64,000 nucleotides of DNA. It comes from Streptomyces wedmorensis (lineage in GTDB: Bacteria > Actinomycetota > Actinomycetes > Streptomycetales > Streptomycetaceae). This document shows, in pieces, positions 50,764 to 60,758 of the stretch. The translations under genes were made by a program, and so were the position numbers. Position 1 is the first letter of the stretch, and every line of letters starts with the position of its first letter. The stretch is taken from NCBI RefSeq assembly GCF_000716445.1, contig NZ_JNWK01000017.1, positions 124,001 to 188,000 on the forward strand, given 5' to 3'. The notes below the pieces were generated by a model, which ran no database searches, was not told where the DNA came from, and saw nothing but the letters and a program-made list of their open reading frames with translations.

Positions 50764-50844
50764 TCAGACGGAACGACAGAGCATGGCGGCGACGCGGCAC
50801 AGGTCTACTGCCCGCCGCTTCGTGAGATCCGCCTGTCGCTTCAT
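50764..50844 (-). CDS. Cysteine-containing leader peptide (26 aa)
   Basis: The small frame encodes MKRQADLTKRRAVDLCRVAA followed by MLCRSV. The pattern (basic residues, AVDL-CRVA, a second CR near the end) is that of the putative leader peptides found upstream of sulfur-assimilation genes in actinobacteria. Stalling at the Cys codons would couple cysteine-tRNA supply to expression of the downstream sulfurtransferase gene (start at 50594). The ATG at 50844 has GAGGG just before it. The 170 bases after it, up to the gene, hold the possible attenuator. Confidence 0.75.
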   Translation of the reverse strand: MKRQADLTKRRAVDLCRVAAMLCRSV

Positions 50845-51015
50845 GCCCTCGATCGTAGGGACGGACAGGCGGCCGTGTCACCGGCGTGTCGTATTTTGAG
50901 ACACGATCGTCCGAGATTCAAGACACAACTACCGTGCGGAGGGGCTCCGAACGCCTCCGTACCCGACTGTCCGCTTCCCCTTCTGCGGATCGGACGAAGG
51001 CGTCTCAGCATGTGG

Positions 51016-51074
51016 CCTGGGGGGTGTCTTGCCGCTCAGACCGGGCAGGCCGGAGCGGCAAGACACCCCCCAGG
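51016..51074. terminator. 22-bp perfect hairpin after the DUF2993 gene
   Basis: Two perfectly complementary 22-base arms (beginning CCTGGGGGGTGTCTTG) are separated by 15 bases, directly downstream of the DUF2993 stop on the minus strand. It is the strongest hairpin in the window. Confidence 0.85.
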
Positions 51075-51089
51075 TGCCGCGGACGGGTT

Positions 51090-51779
51090 TCAGCCCGCGA
51101 GGACGATGTCCTTGCCGGCCACCATGACGGCGAGGCCGTCCGGGCGGGGCTCGACCTTCTCGACCTTCATGCCGGCGATCATGCCGATCGGGCGCTCGAA
51201 GTCGGTGCGGGCGCGGACCACTTCCTCGACGCCCGGGATGCCCTCGCCGGGCACCTCGTCGGCACGGACCCGGATCGTGCCGCCGTCGACGACGGTCACG
51301 GTGGAGACGACCGTACGGGTCAGGGTGCGGCCCAGGATCTTCACGCCGCCGGTCACCTTCACCTTGCCGTTGCCGCCGTAGGCGACGGTGGCGCCCTGGT
51401 CGGCCGCGGCGGCGGTGAGGTCCGCGTACGAGATGAGGGCGGTGCCGGTCGCGGAGCCGGCCTTCGCGCCCGCCCAGTCGCCGGTGACGGTCACGTCCCG
51501 CAGGACGGCGGTCAGTTCGCCGACCCGGATGCGCTTGCTGCCCGCCGTCGCCTGCACGCCGGTCGCCGTCACGTCGACCTGGTCGAACCGCTTGTCGGCG
51601 ACCTGGGTGAGGAAGGGGAAGCCCTTGATGTCGACCTCGATCGACTCGCTGCTCGCGGCCGAGAGCTTCACCCGGCTCGACGCCTCCGACTCGGCGTAGG
51701 CCACGGCCAGCCGGTCGATCCCGACGAGGACCCCGCCCAGCACGACGGCCACGATCAGCAGAATCCGCAGTGCTCGCAT
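51090..51779 (-). CDS. DUF2993 (LmeA-like) membrane-anchored lipid-binding protein
   Basis: The 229-residue protein has an N-terminal signal or anchor helix (RILLIVAVVLGGVLVGIDRLAV) and a beta-rich body with the DUF2993 pattern: SSRVKLSAASSESIEVDIKG, FPFLTQVADKRFDQVDV and VRARTDFERPIGMIAGMKVE. The mycobacterial relative LmeA acts in lipomannan elongation and binds phosphoinositides. An envelope lipid-binding role is likely. The ATG at 51779 has GGGGGG upstream. Confidence 0.88.
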   Translation of the reverse strand: MRALRILLIVAVVLGGVLVGIDRLAVAYAESEASSRVKLSAASSESIEVDIKGFPFLTQVADKRFDQVDVTATGVQATAGSKRIRVGELTAVLRDVTVTGDWAGAKAGSATGTALISYADLTAAAADQGATVAYGGNGKVKVTGGVKILGRTLTRTVVSTVTVVDGGTIRVRADEVPGEGIPGVEEVVRARTDFERPIGMIAGMKVEKVEPRPDGLAVMVAGKDIVLAG

Positions 51780-51857
51780 GGGATGTGCGTCCCCCCGGTA
51801 GAAGACTTCGGCGTGTGAAGGCCTTCGACGGCGGAGGCCTTCGGTGGGAAAGTGTTC

Positions 51858-51893
51858 GGCCCCCCGACACGAAGATCGACGTGTCGGGGGGCC
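51858..51893. terminator. Terminator after the polytopic membrane protein gene
   Basis: GGCCCCCCGACACG and its exact complement (14 bp) flank an 8-base loop, just downstream of the gene ending at 51935 on the minus strand. Confidence 0.8.
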
Positions 51894-51934
51894 GGTTGGT
51901 TCCCGGGGCCGGTGCTGGCCCGGACGGGACGGGC

Positions 51935-53188
51935 TCAGGCCAGGGCGCGGCCGAGCAGGTAGACGGCGGGGGCGGCGGCCGTGAGCGGCAGCGCGACGCC
52001 CGCGGTCATGTGGACGAACCGGGACGGGTAGTCGTAGCTCGCCACCCGCAGGCCGATCAGCGCGCAGACGCCGGCACCGAGGCCGAGCAGCGCGCCCGAG
52101 GTGCCCAGGTCCGTGAGGCCGCCGGCCGCGACTCCGGCGCCCGCCGCCGCGAGCAGCGCGGCGATCGGCGAGACCGGGCCGGGCAGCGGCAGCGCCCGGG
52201 CGAGGACGGCGGCGGCGACGGCGGCCCCGCCGACGACCACCGCGTCGGGCTCGGCGCCGAGGTGCCCGGTGGCGACGACGGTCAGCGCGGCGGAGGCGAT
52301 CGTGGCCATCAGGCCGTACATCCGCTCGTCCGGGTCCGCGTGGCTGCGCAGCTGGAGGACCAGGCAGAGCAGCACCCAGACGCCGAGCGTGCCCAGGATC
52401 GCGGGGGCCGCGTGCTCCCGGCCGGTGGCGAGCAGTGCGGCGTCCGCGACGAGACCGCCCGCGAACGCGAGGGCGATGCCCTGCCGGGCCGGCCACATGC
52501 CGTTGAGCCGGAACCAGCCGGCGGCGGTCAGCGCCTGGAGCAGGACCAGCGGGACGAGGAGCCCGTACGAGCCGAGGGCGGCGCCGCCGGCGAGCAGCAG
52601 GCCGAGGACGGCGGTCAGCGCGGCCGGCTGCATGCCGGGGTCGATGATCGGCGACCGGCCTTCGGCCCTGGCCCGCTGGGCGTCGGTGATCCGGGTGTTC
52701 CCGGAGGTGGTGGGCGAGGAGTACGCGGGGCCCGCCGCTTCCGCGGCCTGCGCCACGGGAGCGGGCACGGACACCGGCACCGGGGCGGGCGCCGGGGCGG
52801 CGGCCGCGGCCTGCTGCTGCGCGGCGTGGTGACCGACGTGGTCGCCGGCCCGGTGACCGGCCTGGTGACCCGCGAGGTGACCGGCCTGGTCGACGGCCTG
52901 GTCCGCGTACACCGGGTGCTGCCCGTACGGCTGCTGGTACGGCTGCTCGGCCGGCTGCGGGTACGGCTGCCCGTACGGCTGCTGCTGGTACGCCGTCTCC
53001 GGCGTCCCGTAGGGCGCGGCGGCACGCGCGGCCTGGATCTGGTCGTGCGAGACGGCCGGCTGGTACGTGGTGTCCCAGGTCTGGCCCTCCCACGTCTGCG
53101 TGACGTCGGCCGGGGGCTGCTGACCGTCCTGCCGCCCGTTCGCGTACGGGTCGTACTGCTGCCCGCCGTAGTAGTGGTCGTTGCTCAT
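51935..53188 (-). CDS. Polytopic membrane protein with Tyr/Gln/His-rich N-terminus
   Basis: The first ~180 of 417 residues are a soluble low-complexity region: Tyr/Gln/Pro repeats (QPYGQPYPQPAEQPYQQPYG), a His-rich stretch of AGH/GHR units (AGHLAGHQAGHRAGDHVGHH) and Ala/Pro runs. The remainder has 8-9 predicted transmembrane helices separated by very short loops. I do not recognise a known transporter family. The ATG at 53188 begins MSNDHYYGGQQYDPY. The gene is followed upstream by a MoaD-like gene on the same strand, 10 bases away. Confidence 0.82.
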   Translation of the reverse strand: MSNDHYYGGQQYDPYANGRQDGQQPPADVTQTWEGQTWDTTYQPAVSHDQIQAARAAAPYGTPETAYQQQPYGQPYPQPAEQPYQQPYGQHPVYADQAVDQAGHLAGHQAGHRAGDHVGHHAAQQQAAAAAPAPAPVPVSVPAPVAQAAEAAGPAYSSPTTSGNTRITDAQRARAEGRSPIIDPGMQPAALTAVLGLLLAGGAALGSYGLLVPLVLLQALTAAGWFRLNGMWPARQGIALAFAGGLVADAALLATGREHAAPAILGTLGVWVLLCLVLQLRSHADPDERMYGLMATIASAALTVVATGHLGAEPDAVVVGGAAVAAAVLARALPLPGPVSPIAALLAAAGAGVAAGGLTDLGTSGALLGLGAGVCALIGLRVASYDYPSRFVHMTAGVALPLTAAAPAVYLLGRALA

Positions 53189-53198
53189 GCTCTGGGGT

Positions 53199-53453
53199 TC
53201 ACCCTCCTGCGAACGGGGGGAGCACCTCGACCGTGCCGCCCTCGGCAAGCCGTACCGTCTCATGGCTCCGGGTCCCGACGGGGTCGCCGTCGACCAGGAA
53301 CGAGCACCGGAGGAGGACCTGCGTCAGCTCGCCCGGGTGCTTCGCGCGGGCCGCGTCGAGGGCCTCCGCCAGGTGCTCGGCGGCGTACGGCTCCTCTGCG
53401 ACACCGGCGGCGGCCTTGGCCGCGGCCCAGTAGCGGATGGTTCCCGCTGCCAT
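53199..53453 (-). CDS. MoaD/ThiS-like ubiquitin-fold sulfur carrier
   Basis: The 84-residue protein shows the beta-grasp fold (MAAGTIRYWAAAKAAAGVAEE, GGTVEVLPPFAGG) and ends in the Gly-Gly that is adenylated and thiocarboxylated in MoaD and ThiS. It may provide sulfur for molybdopterin or thiamine synthesis or for another pathway; the sulfurtransferase and DsrE genes are within 5 kb, although not in its operon. The ATG at 53453 has GGGAG upstream; the frame is open for 13 more codons. Confidence 0.87.
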   Translation of the reverse strand: MAAGTIRYWAAAKAAAGVAEEPYAAEHLAEALDAARAKHPGELTQVLLRCSFLVDGDPVGTRSHETVRLAEGGTVEVLPPFAGG

Positions 53454-53498
53454 AGCGGCGCTCCCTTCGTTCGTGTGCGCGCCGCTCCCCATGATGGG

Positions 53499-54332
53499 CT
53501 ATGCGCGCGTGAGCCAGTCCCCGAGCCGGGCGAGCAGCTCGTCGTCCGCCGCGTTCTCCGCGTGCCCCATGCCGCGCTCCAGCCAGAGCTCCGCGTCCCC
53601 CGCGCCGGCCAGCATCCGCGGGTGGTCGAGCGGGAAGTACGGGTCCCGGTCGCCGTGCACGACCAGGAGCGGGGTCGGCGCGATCAGCGGCACCGCCTCC
53701 ACCGGAGACAGGGGTACGGGGTCCCAGGCGCGCCGCTCGATCCGGGTGCGGAACCCGTAGCGGCCGACGAGGCGGCCCGCGGGCCGGGTGACCACCCAGT
53801 GGAGGCGGCGCATCGGGGCCGTGCCCCGGTAGTACCAGCGGGCGGGCGCGGAGACGGAGGCGACGGCGTCCGCCCGCGCGTCCGCGCCCCGCTCCAGGGC
53901 GGCGTGGCGCAGGGCGACCGACCCGCCCATGGAGAAGCCGACCGTCGCCACGCGCGCGTGGCCGAGCTCACGGGCCCAGCGGACGGCGGTGGACAGGTCG
54001 AGGACCTCGCGGTCGCCGACCGTGGACAGGCCGCCGGAGCCGCCGTGCCCGCGGAAGGAGAAGGTGACGACGGACGCGCCGCGCTCCGCGAAGGCACGGG
54101 CGGCGCGCCGGACGGCGGGCCGGTCGGCCGAGCCGGTGAACCCGTGGGCGACGACGACCGCCGTACCGGTGACCTCCGAATCGGTGACACTTGCCTCGGA
54201 GGGTTCGTAAACCGCCTCGATCCGGACACCGTCATCGGTACGCAACATCGCACGCCGAGGCATCGCACGGTGGACGGAAGTGAGCGAGGAAACATCCACA
54301 ATGTGAAATCGGCCCTCTGTCCCGGAACTCAT
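53499..54332 (-). CDS. Alpha/beta hydrolase
   Basis: The hydrolase has the oxyanion region VVVAHGFTGSADR, the nucleophile elbow GFSMGGSVALRH (Ser), an acid residue in VVHGDRDPYFPLDHPR and a histidine in RGMGHAENA, so a full catalytic triad is present. The ~277 residues from the ATG at 54332 (MSSGTEGRFHIVDV) include about 40 residues before the fold; a later ATG near 54248 is possible, and neither has a strong ribosome-binding site. Substrate unknown; related proteins are esterases or lysophospholipases. Confidence 0.85.
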   Translation of the reverse strand: MSSGTEGRFHIVDVSSLTSVHRAMPRRAMLRTDDGVRIEAVYEPSEASVTDSEVTGTAVVVAHGFTGSADRPAVRRAARAFAERGASVVTFSFRGHGGSGGLSTVGDREVLDLSTAVRWARELGHARVATVGFSMGGSVALRHAALERGADARADAVASVSAPARWYYRGTAPMRRLHWVVTRPAGRLVGRYGFRTRIERRAWDPVPLSPVEAVPLIAPTPLLVVHGDRDPYFPLDHPRMLAGAGDAELWLERGMGHAENAADDELLARLGDWLTRA

Positions 54333-54548
54333 GTGGGCTATTCTGCTTGCCAGAGGATCCGGGCAACGCAGCCCCCGGGTCCTTTTGTGTTTTCCGACCG
54401 TTGTTACGGACGGATGAACAAAAGCTCTCAGGGCGCGAGAGCCGCACGTGAGCACACATAGACGTCCTCGCAGGGACCGAGGAGGAACCGACGTCATGGA
54501 CGAGCGAACGACGCACTACCGACCGACGACCCGGGTAGGTGGGGAGCG

Positions 54549-55358
54549 ATGAGCTCACTACTGCTCCTGACCAACGCCCTCCAGCCGTCGACCGAGGTGC
54601 TCCCCGCACTCGGCCTGCTGCTGCACAACGTCCGGGTCGCCCCGGCCGAGGGCCCCGCCCTCGTGGACACCCCCGGCGCGGACGTGATCCTCGTCGACGG
54701 CCGGCGCGACCTCCCGCAGGTGCGCTCGCTCTGCCAGCTGCTGCGGTCCACCGGACCCGGCTGTCCGCTGATCCTCGTCGTGACGGAGGGCGGCCTCGCG
54801 GCCGTCACCGCCGACTGGGGCATCGACGACGTCCTCCTCGACACCGCGGGGCCCGCCGAGGTCGAGGCACGCCTCCGGCTCGCGATGGGCCGCCAGCAGA
54901 TCGTCGCCGACGACTCCCCGATGGAGATCCGCAACGGCGACCTGTCGGTCGACGAGGCGACGTACAGCGCGAAACTCAAGGGCCGGGTCCTGGACCTGAC
55001 CTTCAAGGAGTTCGAGCTCCTCAAGTACCTGGCGCAGCACCCCGGCCGGGTCTTCACGCGTGCCCAGCTCCTCCAGGAGGTGTGGGGGTACGACTACTTC
55101 GGCGGCACCCGGACGGTCGACGTCCACGTCCGGCGGCTGCGGGCCAAGCTGGGCCCGGAGCACGAGTCGCTGATCGGCACCGTCCGCAACGTCGGCTACC
55201 GCTTCGTCACCCCGGAGAAGGTCGAGCGGGCCGCCGAGGAGGCGCGCGCCAAGGAAGGGGCCCGGGCGGGCACGCGGGTCAAGGACGCCACGGGGGATGT
55301 CACCCCCTTGGAGGACACGAACGTGGCGGATGCCACAGTGCGACCTGCCGGTAGGTAG
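54549..55358 (+). CDS. glnR: Global nitrogen regulator GlnR
   Basis: This OmpR-type orphan regulator controls glnA, amtB, nitrate and urea genes in Streptomyces. Its receiver domain (about residues 1-115) retains the conserved Asp50 ([10 protein letters not shown]) but lacks the normal acidic pocket, as known for GlnR, so it is not a phosphorylation-driven switch. The winged helix (about 135-225: [41 protein letters not shown]) is well conserved. A ~45-residue charged tail follows. The ATG has GGGGAG at six bases. There is no histidine kinase partner next to it, as expected. Confidence 0.96.
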   Translation: MSSLLLLTNALQPSTEVLPALGLLLHNVRVAPAEGPALVDTPGADVILVDGRRDLPQVRSLCQLLRSTGPGCPLILVVTEGGLAAVTADWGIDDVLLDTAGPAEVEARLRLAMGRQQIVADDSPMEIRNGDLSVDEATYSAKLKGRVLDLTFKEFELLKYLAQHPGRVFTRAQLLQEVWGYDYFGGTRTVDVHVRRLRAKLGPEHESLIGTVRNVGYRFVTPEKVERAAEEARAKEGARAGTRVKDATGDVTPLEDTNVADATVRPAGR

Positions 55359-55382
55359 GTCCCCCCGCGTAGACTTCCGCGC

Positions 55383-56408
55383 GTGGCCAAGGTGACGCGG
55401 GATGACGTAGCTCGACTGGCAGGTACTTCGACCGCGGTCGTGAGCTACGTCATCAACAACGGACCCAGGCCGGTCGCCCCGGCCACGCGCGAGCGTGTCC
55501 TCGCCGCCATCAAGGAGCTGGGCTACCGCCCCGACCGGGTGGCCCAGGCGATGGCGTCCCGGCGCACGGACCTCATAGGCATGATCGTCCCGGACGCGCG
55601 GCAGCCGTTCTTCGCCGAGCTGGCGCACGCGGTCGAGCAGGCCGCCGCCGAGCGCGGGAAGATGGTCCTCGTCGGCAACTCCGACTACCGCACCGAGCGC
55701 GAGATCCACTACCTGCGCGCCTTCCTCGGGATGCGGGTCTCCGGTCTGATCCTGGTCAGCCAGGGCATGAGCGAGCAGGCCGCGAGCGAGATCGAGGCCT
55801 GGGACGCGCGCGTGGTGCTGCTGCACGAGCGGCCCGAGGCGATCGACGACGTCGCCGTCGTGACGGACGACATCGAGGGCGCCCAGCTCGCCACCCGGCA
55901 CCTCCTGGAGCACGGTCACCCGTACGTGGCGTGCCTCGGCGGCGTCCCGAACACCCCGGCCGTCGGCGACCCGGTCGCCGACCACGTCGAGGGCTGGCGG
56001 CGCGCCATGCAGGAGGCCGGCCTGTCGACCGAGGACCGGCTCTTCGAAGCCCCGTACAACCGCTACGACGCCTACCAGGTCGCCCTCAAGCTGCTCGCAG
56101 GCCCGGACAGGCCGCCGGCCATCTTCTGCTCCACGGACGACCAGGCCTTCGGTGTCCTGCGGGCCGCCCGCGAGCTGCGCATCGAGGTGCCGACGGAGCT
56201 GGCGGTCGCGGGCTTCGACGACGTGAAGGAGGCGGCGCTCACCGATCCGCCGCTGACCACCGTCGCCTCGGACCGGCCGGCGATGGCGCGGGCCGCCGTG
56301 GACCTCGTCCTCGACGACTCCCTCCGCGTCGCGGGCTCCCGTCGCGAGCGGGTGAAGCTCTTCCCCTCCGCGCTGGTGGTGCGCCGCTCCTGCGGCTGTC
56401 ACGAGTAG
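55383..56408 (+). CDS. LacI-family transcriptional regulator
   Basis: The 341-residue protein begins with the LacI helix-turn-helix ([22 protein letters not shown]) and hinge helix ([15 protein letters not shown]), followed by a periplasmic-binding-protein-like sugar domain ([22 protein letters not shown] to [12 protein letters not shown]). The C-terminal RRSCG is typical of PurR/CcpA-like members. The GTG at 55383 starts 25 bases after glnR. The ligand is unknown. Confidence 0.93.
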   Translation: MAKVTRDDVARLAGTSTAVVSYVINNGPRPVAPATRERVLAAIKELGYRPDRVAQAMASRRTDLIGMIVPDARQPFFAELAHAVEQAAAERGKMVLVGNSDYRTEREIHYLRAFLGMRVSGLILVSQGMSEQAASEIEAWDARVVLLHERPEAIDDVAVVTDDIEGAQLATRHLLEHGHPYVACLGGVPNTPAVGDPVADHVEGWRRAMQEAGLSTEDRLFEAPYNRYDAYQVALKLLAGPDRPPAIFCSTDDQAFGVLRAARELRIEVPTELAVAGFDDVKEAALTDPPLTTVASDRPAMARAAVDLVLDDSLRVAGSRRERVKLFPSALVVRRSCGCHE

Positions 56409-56530
56409 CGGCGGGGCCGGGCCCGGACGGGCGGCCACCCCGGCGGTCTTTATATCGGGCATACAGGGTTCTGTCGGGCTTCTCAGCCGGTCCTCAGACG
56501 GCTCTCATGTACGGCTCCGAAAGTCATTGC

Positions 56531-57595
56531 ATGACGGACTTCCAGGAGCAGCAGCCGCAGCAGCCCTACTACCCGCCGAGGCCGCCGTACGACCCGACGA
56601 CGCCGATCACCACCGAGCCGGGCACCACGATCTGGCCGTCCGGCGGACACGTACCGCCGCCGCCCGTGGAGCCGCCGGTGGCGGTCGCGGCGGCCCCCGC
56701 CCCGGGCGCCCGCCGCCGTGCCAAGCGCGGGGTCGGACTCATGGCGGCCGTGGCCATCGCGGCCGCGGCGATCGGCGGCGGCACGGCGACGCTCGTCCAG
56801 CAGCTCACCGCCGACACCCCGGCCACGGCCTCCTCGGCGGTGAACGGCACCACCGTCTCCGCGGGCAGCAAGGGCACGGTCGCCGGGGTCGCGGCGGCCG
56901 TCTCCCCGGCCATCGTCGAGATCTCGGCGAGCTCGAACGCGGGCCAGTCCACCGGCTCGGGCGTGATCATCACCTCCGACGGCGAGATCGTCACCAACAA
57001 CCACGTCATCTCGGGCGCCTCCTCGATCAGCGTGCGGCTCAGCGACGGCAAGACCTACCGGGCCGCCGTCGTCGGCACCGACCCCGACAAGGACCTGGCG
57101 CTCATCAAGCTCCAGGGCGCGTCGGGCCTCAGGACGGCGACGCTCGGCGACTCGTCCGAGGTGAAGGTCGGCGAGGAGGTCGTGGCGATCGGCTCCCCCG
57201 AGGGCCTGACCGGGACCGTCACCAGCGGCATCGTCTCCGCCCTCGACAGGGACGTGACGGTCGCCAAGGACGACGACGGCGGCCAGGACCGGCAGCAGCA
57301 GTACGACCCGCGGCAGGGCTGGCCCTTCGAGTTCGGCGGACAGCAGTTCAACGGCGACACCGGTTCGTCGAAGACGACGTACAAGGCGATCCAGACCGAC
57401 GCCTCGCTCAACCCGGGGAATTCCGGCGGCGCGCTGATCAATATGAACGGCGAGATCATCGGAATCAATTCGGCCATGTATTCGCCCAGTTCTTCGAGCG
57501 GTTCCACCGCCGGAAGCGTCGGCCTCGGATTCGCCATCCCGATCGACACCGTGAAGGCCGATCTCGACAGCCTGCGCGCGGGCGGCGACAACTGA
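56531..57595 (+). CDS. HtrA/DegP-type membrane serine protease without PDZ domain
   Basis: The 354-residue protease has a Pro/Tyr-rich cytoplasmic N-terminus (about residues 1-60), one transmembrane helix (about 68-90) and a trypsin-like domain outside. The catalytic triad is clear: His158 (VTNNHVI), Asp188 (DKDLALIKL) and Ser298 (NPGNSGGAL). The chain ends shortly after the protease domain, so the usual PDZ domain is missing. I choose the ATG at 56531 over one at 56506; neither has a strong ribosome-binding site. It lies 32 bases before a two-component system that probably senses envelope stress. Confidence 0.92.
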   Translation: MTDFQEQQPQQPYYPPRPPYDPTTPITTEPGTTIWPSGGHVPPPPVEPPVAVAAAPAPGARRRAKRGVGLMAAVAIAAAAIGGGTATLVQQLTADTPATASSAVNGTTVSAGSKGTVAGVAAAVSPAIVEISASSNAGQSTGSGVIITSDGEIVTNNHVISGASSISVRLSDGKTYRAAVVGTDPDKDLALIKLQGASGLRTATLGDSSEVKVGEEVVAIGSPEGLTGTVTSGIVSALDRDVTVAKDDDGGQDRQQQYDPRQGWPFEFGGQQFNGDTGSSKTTYKAIQTDASLNPGNSGGALINMNGEIIGINSAMYSPSSSSGSTAGSVGLGFAIPIDTVKADLDSLRAGGDN

Positions 57596-57627
57596 CCGCC
57601 GAACGGACGGCGTGCGACGCTGATCGC

Positions 57628-58371
57628 ATGACGGGACAGCCCATGACGGGACAGCAGAACGAAGCCGAGCGCATCCTCATCGTCGACGACGAGCCCGCCG
57701 TGCGGGAGGCGCTGCGCCGCAGCCTCGCCTTCGAGGGCTACGGGACACAGGTCGCCGTCGACGGCCTCGACGCGCTCGCCCTGATGGAGTCGTACGCCCC
57801 CGACCTCGTCGTCCTCGACGTGCAGATGCCCCGCATGGACGGGCTGACCGCGGCCCGCCGCATCAGGGCCTCCGGCTCCACCGTGCCGATCCTCATGCTC
57901 ACCGCCCGCGACACCGTCGGCGACCGCGTCACCGGGCTCGACGCGGGCGCGGACGACTACCTGGTCAAGCCGTTCGAACTGGACGAGCTGTTCGCCCGGA
58001 TCCGGGCCCTCCTCCGGCGCAGCTCGTACGCGTCGGCGGCGTCGCCCGGCCCCGCCGACGGCGACGTGCTGGCCTTCGAGGACCTGCGGATGGACCTGAA
58101 CACCCGCGAGGTGACGCGCGGCGGACGGACCGTGGAGCTCACCCGCACCGAGTTCACCCTCCTGGAGATGTTCCTGGCGCACCCCCGGCAGGTGCTGACC
58201 CGCGAGCAGATCCTCAAGGCGGTGTGGGGCTTCGACTTCGAGCCGAGCTCGAACTCGCTGGACGTGTACGTGATGTACCTGCGGCGCAAGACCGAGGCCG
58301 GCGGCGAGCCGCGCCTCGTCCACACGGTGCGGGGCGTGGGCTACGCGCTGCGCGGAGGAGGCGGGGAGTGA
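57628..58371 (+). CDS. OmpR-family response regulator
   Basis: The 247-residue regulator has a receiver domain with acidic pair in LIVDDEPAV, phosphoacceptor Asp64 ([12 protein letters not shown]) and Lys in [10 protein letters not shown], and a C-terminal winged helix ([45 protein letters not shown]). It pairs with the histidine kinase that overlaps it by four bases. A repeated MTGQ at the N-terminus leaves the exact start (57628 or 57643) open. The HtrA-type gene just upstream is a plausible target. Confidence 0.93.
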   Translation: MTGQPMTGQQNEAERILIVDDEPAVREALRRSLAFEGYGTQVAVDGLDALALMESYAPDLVVLDVQMPRMDGLTAARRIRASGSTVPILMLTARDTVGDRVTGLDAGADDYLVKPFELDELFARIRALLRRSSYASAASPGPADGDVLAFEDLRMDLNTREVTRGGRTVELTRTEFTLLEMFLAHPRQVLTREQILKAVWGFDFEPSSNSLDVYVMYLRRKTEAGGEPRLVHTVRGVGYALRGGGGE

Positions 58372-59822
58372 CGGATCCGTCGGCGCGGCGCCCCCGGGCG
58401 CTCCGCCCCCTGGCGTGGTTCCGCTCGCGGCCGCTGCGGTCGCGGCTCGCGCTGCTGACCGCGGCCGCCGTGGCGTTCGCGGTGGCGGCCGTGTCGCTGG
58501 CCTGCTGGTTCGTGACGCGGGCGCAGCTGGAGGCGGAGATGGACGCCTCGCTGCGCAGCACCCGCCTGGACCCGAACGGCGTGCAGAGCCTGCTCGCGCT
58601 GTGCCGGCAGGGCACGACGCCGCCGCCGGTGGCGGGCTCGTACACCGTGCAGGTCATCCTCGCCAACGGCAGCGTCTGCACCTCGGGGAAGGCAGCGATC
58701 CCGGCCGGGCCAGGCGACCTCGGGGTGGCCCGGGGGCAGCTGGAGTACGCCCTCCACACGGTGAAGGACGACGCCGGACGCGAGATGCGGGTCTACACCT
58801 ACCCGCAGGAGGGCCCGATCGGCCTCGCGGTCTCCGTCGCCCGGCCGCTCGCCGAGATCGACAACTCGATGTCCACGCTGCGCTGGGTCCTGCTGCTGGT
58901 CTCCGGGATCGGGGTCGTCGGCGCGGGCGCGGCCGGCCTGTGGGTGGCGCGGACCGGCCTGGAGCCGGTGAACCGGCTCACCGGGGCGGTCGAGCACGTG
59001 GCGGCGACCGAGGACCTGACGGTCCGCATCCCGGTGGAGGGCGAGGACGAGATCGCCCGGCTGTCCCGCTCGTTCAACGCGATGACGGCGGCGCTCGCCA
59101 CCTCACGGGACCGGCAGGCGCAGCTCATCGCGGACGCGGGCCACGAACTGCGGACCCCGCTGACCTCGCTGCGGACGAACGTCGAGCTCCTCGCGCGCAG
59201 CGAGGAGACCGGCCGGGCGATCCCGCCGGACGACCGGCGGGCCCTGATGGCCTCGGTGAAGGCGCAGATGACGGAGCTGGCCTCGCTGATCGGCGACCTG
59301 CAGGAGCTGGCCCGCCCCGACACGGCGCGGCCCGGCCCGCTGGAGGTCGTGCCGCTGCACGGCATCCTCCGCACCGCCCTGGACCGGGCGCGGCTGCGCG
59401 GCCCCGAGCTGACCTTCGTCACCGACCTCGCTCCCTGGTACGTGCGGGCGGAGCCGGCCGCGCTCGAACGCGCCCTGGTCAACGTCCTGGACAACGCGGT
59501 GAAGTTCTCGCCGCCGCGGGGCGAGGTCGAGGTGTCCCTGATGCGGGGCGAGCTCACGGTCCGCGACCACGGGCCCGGCATCTCCGCCGACGAACTCCCG
59601 CACGTCTTCGACCGCTTCTGGCGCTCCCCGTCGGCCCGCAGCCTCCCCGGTTCCGGCCTCGGCCTGTCGATCGTCGCGCGTACGGTGCAGCAGGCCGGCG
59701 GCACGGTGGCGCTGGCCCCGGCGGGCGGCGGCGGCACCCTGGTGAGGCTCCGCCTGCCGGGCGCCCCGACGCCGCCGCCCGAGCTGTCAGTTGTGCCGGA
59801 GGAGGGCCTCGACGAGGCCTGA
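58368..59822 (+). CDS. Sensor histidine kinase
   Basis: The 484-residue kinase has transmembrane helices at about residues 28-50 and 173-195 around a ~120-residue extracytoplasmic domain with two cysteines ([15 protein letters not shown]) that may be redox- or disulfide-linked. A HAMP linker, the H-box with His259 ([13 protein letters not shown]) and a HATPase domain follow ([30 protein letters not shown]). The GTG start overlaps the regulator stop. Its 3' end overlaps the convergent phospholipase-like gene by 36 bases. Confidence 0.93.
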   Translation: MTDPSARRPRALRPLAWFRSRPLRSRLALLTAAAVAFAVAAVSLACWFVTRAQLEAEMDASLRSTRLDPNGVQSLLALCRQGTTPPPVAGSYTVQVILANGSVCTSGKAAIPAGPGDLGVARGQLEYALHTVKDDAGREMRVYTYPQEGPIGLAVSVARPLAEIDNSMSTLRWVLLLVSGIGVVGAGAAGLWVARTGLEPVNRLTGAVEHVAATEDLTVRIPVEGEDEIARLSRSFNAMTAALATSRDRQAQLIADAGHELRTPLTSLRTNVELLARSEETGRAIPPDDRRALMASVKAQMTELASLIGDLQELARPDTARPGPLEVVPLHGILRTALDRARLRGPELTFVTDLAPWYVRAEPAALERALVNVLDNAVKFSPPRGEVEVSLMRGELTVRDHGPGISADELPHVFDRFWRSPSARSLPGSGLGLSIVARTVQQAGGTVALAPAGGGGTLVRLRLPGAPTPPPELSVVPEEGLDEA

Positions 59823-60638
59823 CCGGGTGTTGGGGTAGTCCATCGGGACGATCCCGAGCCCGGTCCGGCCGGCCATCTCGGAGCCGTCGAGGAAGCCGTG
59901 GACCCAGGGGTTGAGCCGGTCGGAGTTCCAGCGGGGCGGGAGGTAGGCGGAGGTGCTCACGAAGTTCACGTAGAGCGGGCCGGGCTGTGCGGCGGCCGTG
60001 CGGAAGTGGGCCTGGATCTTCGGGTACTTGGCGTCGGGCAGCGCGTTCCAGTCGTCCTGGACGGAGAAGGCGGGGCCGCCCCACCTCAGCCCGGGCAGCC
60101 CGCCGTTGTCGGCGAGCAGCACGACCCGTCCCCGGGCCTCGCCGAGCAGGGGGAGCGTGTCGCCGATGCGGAAGAGGGGGCGCCAGCCGCGCCGGTCGAG
60201 GTAGTCGTCGAAGACGGCGCGGAAGGTGGCGTCGGACTCCTGCGAGTACTCCTGCTTGACCCGCATGAGGACGGTCTCGGAGGAGTGGGCTGCGAGGAAG
60301 TCCCGGCAGGCGACGAGGACGTCCCCGAACATCATGTTCTGGTAGGAGGCCCCGTGGTGGATCGCGAACGACCCGCCGGTCACCCGGCACCGCACGTCCA
60401 GGAAGCGGATGCCGCTGTCCAGTTGCTGGGCGATGGTGGTGTTCTGGCACTCGCTCCAGGCGCCGCCGAACCGGGCTCCCGAGTCGTGTGTCCCGGGGAT
60501 GGTGAGTCGCCGCAGGTCGGTGGCGTCCCCGTGCCCTCCCATCCACGCGCGCGTGTCCACGGCCGCCGCCGGCGGGGCACTGACCAGCAGGGCGGCTCCG
60601 GCGGCTGCCGCCCCCACGAGAAATCGTCGTCGGTCCAT
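59787..60638 (-). CDS. Secreted phosphatidylinositol-specific phospholipase C-like protein
   Basis: The 283-residue protein starts MDRRRFLVGAAAAGAALL, a twin-arginine-like signal with cleavage after PPAAA. The body has the PI-PLC X-domain signatures IPGTHDSG (His acting in catalysis), LDSGIRFLDVRCR and FAIHHG (second His). Bacterial PI-PLCs cleave phosphatidylinositol to cyclic inositol phosphate; the substrate in Streptomyces is not proven. The coding region overlaps the convergent kinase gene by 36 bases, so no terminator separates them. Confidence 0.9.
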   Translation of the reverse strand: MDRRRFLVGAAAAGAALLVSAPPAAAVDTRAWMGGHGDATDLRRLTIPGTHDSGARFGGAWSECQNTTIAQQLDSGIRFLDVRCRVTGGSFAIHHGASYQNMMFGDVLVACRDFLAAHSSETVLMRVKQEYSQESDATFRAVFDDYLDRRGWRPLFRIGDTLPLLGEARGRVVLLADNGGLPGLRWGGPAFSVQDDWNALPDAKYPKIQAHFRTAAAQPGPLYVNFVSTSAYLPPRWNSDRLNPWVHGFLDGSEMAGRTGLGIVPMDYPNTRSGLVEALLRHN

Positions 60639-60706
60639 GGCACCGCACTATGACAGGTACGCATCAACAAGCACAGACGGGATCACGCCTGAATCCGTAC
60701 GCGAAA

Positions 60707-60740
60707 GGGGCGGCGTTCCGCCGAAACGGTCCGCCGCCCC
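60707..60740 (-). terminator. Terminator of the 5'-nucleotidase gene
   Basis: GGGGCGGCG / CGCCGCCCC, a 9-bp inverted repeat with a 16-base loop, lies 19 bases past the stop on the minus strand. Confidence 0.65.
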
Positions 60741-60758
60741 CTCAGGAGCCCGGAAGGG

